A stretch of 64,000 nucleotides of DNA from Symbiodinium natans (Eukaryota > Sar > Dinophyceae > Suessiales > Symbiodiniaceae), in the NCBI GenBank assembly GCA_905221605.1, contig CAJNDS010001635.1:605001-669000 (forward strand), given 5' to 3'. Under the pieces are notes generated by a model. That model had not been told where the DNA came from and searched no databases. It was given only the letters and a program-made list of their open reading frames with translations. Shown here one piece after another: positions 23,986 through 32,571 of this stretch (the first letter of the stretch is position 1; each line of letters opens with the position of its first letter). Made by a program: the position numbers and the translations under genes.

Positions 23986-24223
23986 CATCGCGCTAGCCGC
24001 GGCGAAACCCACCCCAGCCTAAGAAATAAGAGAGAATTTAATAGCGGAAGTGATGTGATGGTACTGTGGTGATGGTAGTGTGGAGATTGGAGTGTGGTGA
24101 TTGTAGTGTGGTGATGGTAGTGTGGTGATGGTAGTGTGGTGATTGGAGTGTGGTGATTGTAGTGTGGTGATGGTAGGTTGACGTTTTTTTTCGAAGAACC
24201 CTTCGCTGAAGCTTTCGGGAAAA
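23955..24223. repeat. Junction module 2 (J-D-T)
   Basis: A near copy of 22391-22694, starting inside the last array C unit and ending in CCCTTCGCTGAAGCTTTCGG. The two modules are about 1.56 kb apart in direct orientation, with arrays B and C between them. Confidence 0.85.
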
Positions 24224-24494
24224 AAACTTAAGAAACAAGGTTTTTTAGAGGACTACCCTTAGAGGGAAGCCTATTCCAAAAGGGTTTACGCTTCCAGGTA
24301 TAGTAAGGAGCACGGAGAAGAGCTAGATTAACGGGTTGAATTTCAAGCTTTGGTATTAGGCCGGGTGCGTTGCATCGAATCGTAGAGACCCAGCACGCTT
24401 GGATCCTGAAACCAAAGCCCAACATGTTACAACGCAGCGCCAAAACTCTAAACCTTGCTAAGCCCCACTCAACCGTAAATCCTCAGGGCCAGAA

Positions 24495-24540
24495 GCCCGA
24501 AAACCGAAACCCTAAACCCCAAACCCTAAACCCTAAGCCG
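24495..24540 (-). repeat. Telomere-like tract (CCCTAAA on +)
   Basis: ACCCTAAACCCCAAACCCTA units. Confidence 0.8.
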
Positions 24541-24659
24541 ATTCAGGATGGAAACCGCCAGGTGCTGCTCGGCTGCAGTGCCAAGCCGCTGTCCCCAACC
24601 CCCTCCCCGTCCCGACCCCACCACCCCTCTCCTACGGCTTGCCTAGCCGTTGACACCTT

Positions 24660-24790
24660 GACCCTAAATACCCTAAACCCTTGAAACCCTTGAGACCCTT
24701 GAGACCCTTGAAACCCTTGAGACCCTTGAGACCCTTGAGACCCTTGAAACACTTGAGACCCTTGAAACCCTTGAGACCCTAAACCCTAAA
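24660..24790 (-). repeat. 10-mer tandem ACCCTTGAGA derived from telomere-like DNA
   Basis: About ten copies of ACCCTTGAGA/ACCCTTGAAA are bracketed by CCCTAAACCC at both ends, suggesting a new satellite growing from a telomere-like seed. Confidence 0.85.
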
Positions 24791-24843
24791 CAACAAATCC
24801 TAAGCAGTGCTCAGGGCCCATGGACCCCTAGAGAAGGCTTCCG

Positions 24844-24931
24844 GGTTTAGGGTTTAGGGTTTATGCTTTAGGGTTTAGGCTTTAGGCTTTAGGCGTTAGG
24901 CTTTAGGGTTTAGGGTTTAGGGTTTAGGGTT
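24844..24931 (+). repeat. Telomere-like tract (TTTAGGG on +)
   Basis: Starts directly after an exon-like end (GAGAAGGCTTCCGG/GTTTAG) and contains TTTAGGC variants. Confidence 0.85.
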
Positions 24932-25013
24932 CCTGTGACGAGGCCTGGACCTCCAGGAGGACAGCAAGCGGCCCCAAGGAGGCCATATCGGGCAGTGGCC
25001 TTTTCGGGAGGCT
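24932..25013 (+). CDS. Candidate exon between two telomere-like tracts
   Basis: Reads DEAWTSRRTASGPKEAIS then GSGLFGRL in one frame, or GPPGGQQAAPRRPYRAV in another. It ends GGAGGCTAG/GGTTTG where the next TTTAGGG tract begins. G-strand tracts on both sides would supply TTTAG acceptors and GT donors. No family is recognised. Confidence 0.25.
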
Positions 25014-25053
25014 AGGGTTTGGGGTTCAGGGTTTAGGGTTTAGGGTTTAGGGT
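25014..25053 (+). repeat. Telomere-like tract (TTTAGGG on +)
   Basis: GGTTTGGGGTTCAGGGTTTA, then clean heptamers. Confidence 0.85.
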
Positions 25054-25055
25054 GA

Positions 25056-26160
25056 CGCCCAGCTAGCTTGTCCGCGGCTGGGTTCAAAAAAGGGAGGTGT
25101 CACCGTCACCCTGGTAGTGATGGCAAAGTGTAGCCGCATGCTCAAGTCCAAAGATCTACCGGAAGTCACTGCCCTAAACCCCGTATCCCTACAGCGCGAC
25201 TTGTCCAGCGATGTGGGAGCGAACAAATCCTGGCAAACCCGACAGCAACGGCGCGGTTATGATTGATCACGCGACAACTCGGATGACCCTAAACCCTAAA
25301 CCCTAAACCCTAAACGGTTAACGATCGTCTGTTAGCAACAGTGAGTGTCGAGTAGTATCACTAGCACGACTGTGGCCATATGCGCTGCAGAGCCGTTGTT
25401 GAGACTGTGGAACCTGTGTGCCTCGCCTGGCTTGTCCGAGTGTGAGCGATTAAACCCTAAACCCTAAACCCTAAACCTGATTGCAGTCAGGATCCCAGGT
25501 AAAGGTTTCGGGGGGCAATGCTCACCTTATCTCGAGCACCGGGCTCGACTCTTGGTCTCCGCCCCAAGAGCCATATCCTAGGTTAGGAGCTTGAGACATC
25601 ACGTACTGTCCCTTAATAAATTGTGGTTGAAGAGGGTCATGTTTTCTGAATATGTTTTATAGAGGGTTTCGGGCGCTGGGTAGTCGCTAGGCTCAAAGCC
25701 CGCGGTGTTCCAAAACCTCTTGAACCGAAAGCCCCAAAATCCGAAAAAAACTTCAATCCCAGACCTGAGCACCCCGAAGAAAGCCTCAGAAGGTCCTTTT
25801 TTTACAAGGGTGCCGTACTCCTAAGAAAACCGAATTTGGAGAACTACCCAGATGATCAGGCATCGGCCTCGCCGAGACCCTGCGCACCTCGCTTCACCGA
25901 TCCCTGGGGAAAGAGGAGCAGCCACTCGTTTGGAGGCTCACAGGGCCTTGAGAGGCCTCAGCTATGAGTTTTTGTTGGGATTCTGCTCCCTTTACACTCC
26001 TTTTCAAGAGAAAAGGGCATCCTTATTGATTCCTCGCAAGTCTGTCTCAGGCTTCAAGGACAGGAGATTAAGGACTTCAGGGCCTTTGAGGGTTTAAGCT
26101 TGCAAGGCTTGTAAGAGCTGAAGGGCTAAAGGGATGAAGCCTTTGGAGTCGTTGGTTGCT
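25056..26160. other. No recognisable gene; two short telomere-like tracts
   Basis: Four clean CCCTAAA units at 25287-25315 and more at 25452-25477, both C-rich on +. A plus frame of 81 codons at 25852-26097 has no motif. Confidence 0.5.
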
Positions 26161-26162
26161 TC

Positions 26163-26229
26163 GGGTTTAGGGTCTAGGGTTTAGGGTTTAGGGTTTAGGG
26201 TTTAGGGTTTAGGGTTTAGGGTTTAGGGC
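26163..26229 (+). repeat. Telomere-like tract, nearly perfect
   Basis: About nine TTTAGGG units with one early variant; among the cleanest in the window. Confidence 0.95.
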
Positions 26230-26405
26230 TAGGGTCGGTCTATGCGGTTCATAAGGCCTATTAGGGCACAAGGATGGCTGGAGGCCGCTCACCTCATAAA
26301 TCCCTGGACCCTGCACGTGTAGAATAAACTTGAGATAACTACACATCCAACCCTCACCCCCCCCCCCCCCCCGAACCCTCAACAAAAGCAACTAAACCCT
26401 ACAAA

Positions 26406-26514
26406 TTGGGATGTTCCCCCTCATACTTCATACTATCAGTCCTTAATAGGGATGACAACCGAGGGTACTATATTCCCTATTAAGGACCCTTAGTACAAGG
26501 GGGAACATCCCAAA
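26406..26514. mobile_element. Foldback element, family 1, copy c
   Basis: Ends TTGGGATGTTCCCCCT and AGGGGGAACATCCCAA are inverted, and AGTCCTTAATAGGGAT and TCCCTATTAAGGAC pair inside. It lies inside CCCTAAA-type DNA. Confidence 0.8.
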
Positions 26515-26780
26515 CTTCACCCTATGAACCCCAAATAAACCCTACATGAAATAAACCACAAATAAACCACAAATAAACCCTAAATAAACCCTATATAAAC
26601 CCTAAATAAACCCTACATAAACCCTACATAAACCCTATATAAACCCTAAATAAACCCTATATAAACCCCTAAATAAAACCTAAATAAACCTTAAATATAA
26701 ACCCTATATAAACCACCCCAAATAACCCTATAAACCCTAAGTCAACCCTAAATAGACTTTAAATAAACCCTAAAAACACC
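26515..26780 (-). repeat. 11-mer array ACCCTAAATAA
   Basis: About 20 degenerate copies of ACCCTAAATAA/ACCCTATATAA. This is the telomere heptamer plus four bases, amplified as its own satellite. Confidence 0.9.
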
Positions 26781-26793
26781 CTCTGCAGCTCAG

Positions 26794-26865
26794 GTGCTCA
26801 GACTGGTCGCTGAGGCCCCTTACGGAGAATCAGCGCCGCTGCTTTGCCTGTGGAGAGCTTTTGGG
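26794..26865 (+). CDS. Candidate exon ending at a telomere-like tract
   Basis: After CTCAG at 26793 the frame reads VLRLVAEAPYGESAPL then LCLWRAFG and meets GGG/GTTTAGGG at 26866. The telomere-like tract (26864-26916) thus starts at the donor. No family is recognised. Confidence 0.3.
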
Positions 26866-26916
26866 GTTTAGGGTTTAGGGTTTCGGTTTAGGGTTTAGGG
26901 TTTAGGGTTTAGGGGG
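26864..26916 (+). repeat. Telomere-like tract (TTTAGGG on +)
   Basis: Seven units with one TTTCGG variant. Confidence 0.9.
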
Positions 26917-26919
26917 GCT

Positions 26920-28900
26920 TTCAAACAGAGGGCGCGGCGGAGGCCACCACTATTGTAATTCTTAGCATGACGCAAATCCAAAGTTTGCTTCGGCGCCTTC
27001 TGCCCGTCGAATGTCGGCGTTATGGTGGAGCCTCAAACCCTAAACTCTGTGGAACAGATGTTGCGGAGCACCCTCCTCAGACGAGTTACCTCGTCACAGA
27101 TTGGAGTGTTAAGAAGTCCTTCGACAGGGTCCCCTGATCCTTGAAGCCTATAAAATCCTACACCCTTAGAATGATGCCCAATGTTGCCAATGCTCAGGGA
27201 TCTTGCGGGATCGTGTCTGTCAGCCTCCAACCCTATGCGCTCAGGGTTTGAGGGTTTAGGGGCCTTAAGGTTCGAAGGGGGGCTGTCACAAGATTTTCTG
27301 CACGGCCACATTCGTTCTGAGCCAAATGAGGCCTCTTATACAGAGCTGCTGCAGGAAACATGTCAATGCTGCAAAGTCACAGTGAGGTTACGCAGCGTTG
27401 GACGCCTGGGCCTTGTTGCAGGCAGAACCGCTTATACCAGAAGCAGAATATGTGCGGGTTGGATTGCAGATAAGGCAGAGGTTGTTCTAAGGTATGGGTC
27501 CTGTGTGAGTAGAAAGGCGACCAGTATCACAGGCACCCCCCAGCAAGGGACCTCTGACTTGTGCTCGTAGTACCCGGGCATACTCTTCTAGCACGTTGAG
27601 CAAGCACCACGAGGGCCCTTTTGGGCATGTTTCAAGTTGACCAAGCTTGGACATGGTATACGCGTCCTTTTCTACCAAATCCTCATTCCTCCTCATTCCT
27701 TCATCCGACGAACTTGGAACGAGACAGGCAAGATTAGAGTTGGCCCCAGCGCAAGAATTCCATGAAGACACGCGCCATCGAGCGTAGCAGGCGAAACTCT
27801 CGACCCGCAATCCTGAACCCTAAACCCTGCTAAACCTACTAAATCCTGAACCCTGAGCTCCACTAAGCCTTAAACCCCAACCCCTAAACACTGAAGCGGA
27901 AGAAGTCTGTTTTCGTCAGCTCCTCGCCGTCGACTACGGCTCCGCACCAGGGTCTGGCTGCGTTCTCACACCACAGGAACGCGGGGCTCTTGCTTCGTAG
28001 GTTTGGGGTTTGGGGGGGGGGGGCGGGGTGGCGCTCTTTCTTCGTAGGTGGGGGGTCTAGGGCTCGGGGTTTACGAAGAGTCCAGCTCAATGAGAGTCAT
28101 CGAGCGCATAGTGCTATGCGATTGGCCGTTAAGGCCAATTGTCGATCGCCTTTTGTTTTTTCATCTCATCCCACGCTGTCTAAGGTGGCAAGCAGCCCTA
28201 GCTTGCCTTTCAACTTTATAGGCCTCACTCATTTCAAATTGATTGTTTCAAAATGACCCCTTGTGGCGGCCTGACATGCGTGAGCACTTTCCCTGGGGTG
28301 CAGCCTTATTGAGCATGTTTGGATTCTTGAGCTTGCCGCTGAACTGGCCAGCGGTCGGCTGGTAGCCATTGAGGGTCATGAGTGGGAGGCAGGCGAACGA
28401 CCTGGGTCTGTCTGCACCACCGAGGTCGAGGGGGGGGCTTGAGCGCCACCCATCCACGTGGGTGGCCTCAGCCTTGCGCTGAGTGTAAAGATTTTTTTCA
28501 ATATTTGAGGCTTCCGGACAACGGCCTGCCTCCAATGGCTTATGTGTTTCAGCACGAAAGATTTATGGTTTTCTGCAGCGAAAAACTTGTCCAATTCTGG
28601 TCGGGTGGATCCTCTCTCGGGGCTTCGGAAAGCTAGGCTTCATTTGTGCGACAAGGCGTGGTAATGCCCATCGGCAGTGCATGCCCACAAGACATGTAGG
28701 TTGTGAACAGTCATGCCCTGAGCCCTAAAGTATGTCTACGCCGCAATTCAACTAGAAACCGTACAAGTGTGGAGGCCAATGACGCCGGCGTGATGACCCG
28801 CTCCTGAACTAGCAATTCTCTATACGGCTGCTCAAAAGTACGAAAAGGGTGAATGTTTTCGGATACCAAAAGAAGTGTCCTTGGCTTGCAGGGTTTAGGG
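26920..28900. other. No recognisable gene
   Basis: The largest frame (27181-27570, plus, 129 codons) has no motif. A G run (28012-28023) and short CCCTAAA-type pieces (27810-27890) are present. Confidence 0.4.
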
Positions 28901-28906
28901 CTGCAG

Positions 28907-29020
28907 GAGCTCGCACATTGCCTGGAGAAAGTGGTCGCACCAGCGCGGCCTCTGCTGCTGCCATTGGGCCCTGCCGCATTCTCAGGGCAGTGGTCTGCTG
29001 AGTTAACTTGGTGCCCCTAA
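28907..29020 (+). CDS. Candidate terminal exon after a telomere-like unit
   Basis: GGTTTAGGGCTGCAG precedes it. The frame reads ELAHCLEKVVAPARPL, LLPLGPAAFSGQWSAEL, TWCP, and its stop is the TAA of a following CCCTAAACCC tract (29016-29092). The composition looks coding; no family is recognised. Confidence 0.3.
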   Translation, partial: ELAHCLEKVVAPARPLLLPLGPAAFSGQWSAELTWCP

Positions 29021-29092
29021 ACCCGAAACCCTAAACCCTAAATCCTAAACCCTAAAACCCTAAAACCCTAAACCAACCCGAAACCCTAAACC
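29016..29092 (-). repeat. Telomere-like tract (CCCTAAA on +)
   Basis: About ten units with ACCCTAAAACCCT variants. Confidence 0.9.
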
Positions 29093-29213
29093 CTAAGGTT
29101 CAAGACTTTAGACCCAGACTTCGGCCCTGATGCTTCAGGTTCCTTAAGGTACGGGGAGCCCTTTGGTAGCCCACATCTGATGTCTGGATCTGACGATTGA
29201 GGCTAGAGGGTTG

Positions 29214-29316
29214 CCATATACTAGATCCCCCTTGGGAAGTATTTTTGTTTATATGAAACCCAAGAGGATATTAACAATGTTGTTTTTATTAAAGTTCAAA
29301 GGGGAGTATAGCATAT
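29214..29316. mobile_element. Foldback element, family 5, copy a
   Basis: Shares CCCCTTGGGAA, GTTTATATGAAACCCAAGAG and AAGGGGAGTAT with 30563-30670. The ends (CATATACTAGATCCCCCTT and AAAGGGGAGTATAGCATAT) are imperfect inverted repeats. Confidence 0.65.
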
Positions 29317-29755
29317 AGGGGTAATCACATGGGAGTGCTAGTCTGAGACTTAAATTCCAAACAGCATGCTGGCCGAACCCCCGCGGCACCCGAGCCCGGT
29401 GTGGAACGAGAAAATCACGCTCTCGCGATCGCCGAGGCAAACGAAACATGGTTTTCAAAATCGCAAATGGCACGATTTTGGTTTCGCGGACACTGCCAAG
29501 TCCTGCTCTTGCCTTGGTTCCGTCCGCGTTTGATTATTCCGGTGCCAGGCACTTTCTGAGGCTTCGCTGTCAGACCGTATCGCGGCACCGTCTCAGGTAC
29601 GTGCTTTCGAAGCTCATTTAGTCTCGCTCAAGTGCAGTACTATGCAACCTTGCTCTCTGGAGTTTTCACGGGGTTTGGACCCTTTGGGGTCTACACCCTA
29701 AAGCACCGCATCGTGGAGTCCACGGGTGCGCATGTAGGGTGCTTGGGTTGTTGAG

Positions 29756-30015
29756 ATGGCTTGAGGCTTTTGAATGTTGAGTCTTGGCTCATGCCCAAGG
29801 ATGGGCTATTCGGCCTTATAATCCCCATAATGAAACCCTATAAAGGGTCAGGTTAAGGGGTTCCTCGGGGTTATAATCCCAATAGTCAAGGCCATAAAGG
29901 GCCAGGTCAAGGGGTGATAGGGCCTAATGGCCCATCCTGGTGCCCAAGGAGCACGTAGACAGGGCCTTCACAGAGCTGTCTTTGCCCATCCGGGAGGCTG
30001 GAAGAGGGCTTGCAG
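29756..30015 (+). CDS. Candidate exon pair split by a foldback (GA-AG intron model)
   Basis: The left piece, 29756-29799, reads GLRLLNVESWLMPK. The right piece, 29949-30015, reads EHVDRAFTELSLPIREAG then RGLA. Joining AAG/GA.. (29800) to ..AAG/G (29949) removes the 139 bp foldback plus one 10 bp target copy and keeps the frame. A non-canonical GA donor is accepted in dinoflagellates from what I know of their introns. The right piece ends GCAG/GTTTAGGG, where a telomere-like tract begins. No family is recognised, and the joining is inference. Confidence 0.4.
29802..29940. mobile_element. Foldback element with 10 bp target duplication
   Basis: TGCCCAAGGA is repeated exactly at 29792-29801 and 29941-29950. 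The ends GGATGGGCTATTCGGCCTTA and AGGGCCTAATGGCCCATCC are inverted. TTATAATCCC occurs twice inside, each time followed by a CCATAAAGGG- or CCTATAAAGGG-type motif. Confidence 0.8.
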
Positions 30016-30057
30016 GTTTAGGGTTTAGGGTTTAGGGTTTAGGGTTTAGGGTTTAGG
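30016..30057 (+). repeat. Telomere-like tract at a putative donor
   Basis: Six clean GGTTTAG units begin at the end of the exon candidate. Confidence 0.95.
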
Positions 30058-30059
30058 CA

Positions 30060-30560
30060 GGAATTTCAATCCTCGGGTTGGTTTTAGGGTTTAGGGTTCA
30101 GCAAGCTCGCCCGAGTCTGGGCTCAAAAGGCTTTAGGGTTTCATGATTGCTCCGTGGGCTAGGAGAGTCGGATAGGCCTGCAGAGTGGGAGGGGGAAAGC
30201 AGGCAGAATTGTTAAATTTTTTGGGTCGTCGGAGTTCTCTAGCCATCTCCAGCTTACTCCGTAATTCCGCGTTTGGATGTCGGGGATTCTGAGTTAAGGG
30301 TTTAGGGTTCAGGGTTGCCAGGCAGCCTGGCTCAGGATTGACACAGGGTGCGGCAGGATATGGTAGGACGCCGTTAGTTCTAGCTTCCTGGCTCAGCGAT
30401 GTTCAGTGAATTCTAGGCTTCCTGCTGAAATCCTGACCACAACTCTTGCGAATTCGAAGATCCATGGTTGCCAAAAGAACTCTAGTTGCATCTGCCCCCT
30501 TTTCCTCGATACCCTGCCGACCTTGCCTATGATTCCGAAGTCTATGTTTCCAGCAACTTC
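30060..30560. other. No recognisable gene
   Basis: Short TTTAGGG pieces near 30083-30100 and 30298-30317. A minus frame at 30393-30590 (65 codons) has no motif. Confidence 0.4.
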
Positions 30561-30562
30561 AA

Positions 30563-30670
30563 CCCAAATCCCCTTGGGAATTAGTTTCATTTTCGTTTAT
30601 ATAAAACCCAAGAGGAGATTTAAAAAAGTACTATGCTTAATAAGGTTCTAAGGGGAGTATTGCAACCTGA
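30563..30670. mobile_element. Foldback element, family 5, copy b
   Basis: Carries TCCCCTTGGGAATTAG, GTTTATATAAAACCCAAGAG and CTAAGGGGAGTATTGCA, and aligns end to end with 29214-29316. Confidence 0.65.
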
Positions 30671-30674
30671 AGTT

Positions 30675-31600
30675 GCATGGTAGAGTCGCCGAAGACCTTG
30701 GGTGACAGACGCACGTCAATGCGAATTAGCCGAGACTCACCTCTGCCAATATCAGACTTCACAGATCATGGGCTCACGAACAAATTGTGCAAAAAACACG
30801 TTGCGTGTGCACCCCTTCCAATCCCAGCCCTGAGCTTTGAAATCAGGCCACACCAGCTACTACTGATGCTGTACAGTGCAAGACGCTGGGGCTGGTGGGC
30901 TGTGACGTCTCGCAGGTGGGCGTCGCAGTGCCCTGTAGTGTTTGGGTACGCATTATACATACAGGCATGGGGAGTTCCGAGCATGGGGTCTGCGCAAAAT
31001 GCGCCCAAAGTCGCTGGGTGGCGATGAATGCAGGAAGTCAAAATTGTGTTTAGAACGCCAAAGAATACCGCTAATTAGCGAGCATGGCAAAGTACATGTA
31101 CCATACACTGTGAGACCTTCCTCGCTGTCGCCAGATTCACACAAGCCAGGCTACTATCAAAACTTGTTCAAAGCTTGTTTAACATCACAGCAACAGGGCC
31201 AAGACCAAGGCATGTGCGGCGCTGGCACTGATACTTGAGCCCTTGAAACTTTGTGAGGATTGAGTTGGTCAGGCTTGCATGTTTTCATTCAGCACAGGCG
31301 TGCCTGCCTGTCACGCGTATTGGGAGGATGCGACAACCCCTGCTGCCCAGACACGGCGTGCAGTTGTTGTTCTCCGCACCTTGGGTGCAAATTTCGTACG
31401 TCAGACAGTTCTTGTTTCGATCCCTTATACAGATTGGGATCATGATTCTGGATTCCCGTGATACTCTGTCAACGGAGGTTGCGAGGACCAGCTTTCCGTT
31501 GACAACGTGGGAGAGGACGGGTTTGTTTCCCTCGTCAAGTGGGCAGAAACACATCCACAGCCCTGAGATGCCAGCTGCCTACCCCGAACAGCTGGAACAG
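30675..31600. other. Coding-like but unassigned stretch
   Basis: Frames on both strands (30677-31027, 31279-31461 plus, 30766-31041 minus). The piece VLRTLGANFVRQTVLV (about 31369-31416) looks protein-like but could not be assigned. Confidence 0.25.
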
Positions 31601-31607
31601 TCCCTTG

Positions 31608-31950
31608 CCATATATTATATCTACATATATATGTATATATCTTTCTCTATATCTATACATAAAAATACAAAAAATGAATGTTCATATATACATAATATAT
31701 ATATTGTATAGATAGAAATATAGATACATAGATATAGAAAGATATATATATATATACACACATAGATACATACATCACTCACCGTATACAGCACATATAA
31801 TACAATATTATAGTAATAATAAGCATTTATGTAATGTATAAATATACAAATTGCTTGAAACAATCTGTGTATACATACATATATATATATATATACATAG
31901 ATAGATAAACAAATGAATGAATAAATCAATATATAAAACACACACACACA
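31608..31950. repeat. AT/ATAC microsatellite ending in (CA)n
   Basis: TATATA, ACATAC and AGATAG runs end in a CA tract at 31939-31951 that abuts the retroelement repeat. Confidence 0.9.
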
Positions 31951-32228
31951 CATACCCAGTCGAAGCTGGTTGGGAAAATTCCTCGAAGTTCGCAGGTACG
32001 TCATTGCACGTCTGCAATGGTATCACAAGAGATATGCAGCGTCTTCATTGGGTGCTGACTGCAAATCTCTCCAGCACCCCCCTGCTTGACATAACATCTC
32101 GGCTTTCTTTTGGGGAATCAGATAAATCAGATCACTTCAGTGCGACGAATCAATGCACAGCTTTCAGGAGGATCAATGAGTGTTCAGCCATAACTTCACA
32201 TCTTAGATACAGATGGTCCACACACACG
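31945..32228 (-). repeat. Left terminal direct repeat (3' end of the minus-strand element)
   Basis: Matches 38938-39233 almost base for base, lacking a 7 bp GCGACGA duplication. It starts CATACCCAGTCGAAGCTGG and ends GGTCCACACACAC. Directly after it, ACCCGGTCGAAGCCGG repeats the start motif, so part of a second tandem repeat is present, as is common for pseudo-LTRs. Confidence 0.9.
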
Positions 32229-32264
32229 TACCCGGTCGAAGCCGGTTGTGTGTTGTTATCTTGA

Positions 32265-32571
32265 TGTTGAGGATGGAGAAGGAAGGGGGGGGGAGGTGGG
32301 GCGGTTGAGAAGTTCATAGATCGAAGATCTCTATGAACCAGGCAGCGAAGCTGAATTCATGTGACAAACAATACTACGTAGATATCTTACGACATGTTCT
32401 GATAGCGCAAGGTGAGCTCAGAAGAAAGCTCAGGGTGAATTCAGCAGGAAGCTCAGGGTGAATTCAGTCCTGTTCTTATCTGTAAGATTTAAAGGTCAAC
32501 TTCTAACGCTCCCTTCAAAGCGTTTTAGTCGACTGAGAAAGCGAACACACTGCACCAAGGCTCCAGCTTAC
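32265..32571. other. Element 3' untranslated region
   Basis: Between the RT stop and the left repeat. It contains the short direct repeat GCTCAGGGTGAATTCAG (two adjacent copies near 32427-32465) and no frame of note. Confidence 0.5.

Noticed and set aside
21730-24000. CRISPR-like array
   Set aside because: There are no unique spacers between conserved repeats; whole units are repeated, and the genome is eukaryotic.
22743-24022. Repeat proteins of 160-256 codons in arrays B and C
   Set aside because: All are translations of satellite units in several frames and on both strands.
24660-26230. True chromosome end
   Set aside because: Telomere-type tracts here are short, mixed in orientation and embedded in other DNA on both sides.
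31621-32004. Minus-strand frame of 127 codons rich in Tyr, Ile and Cys
   Set aside because: It is a translation of AT/ATAC microsatellite DNA.
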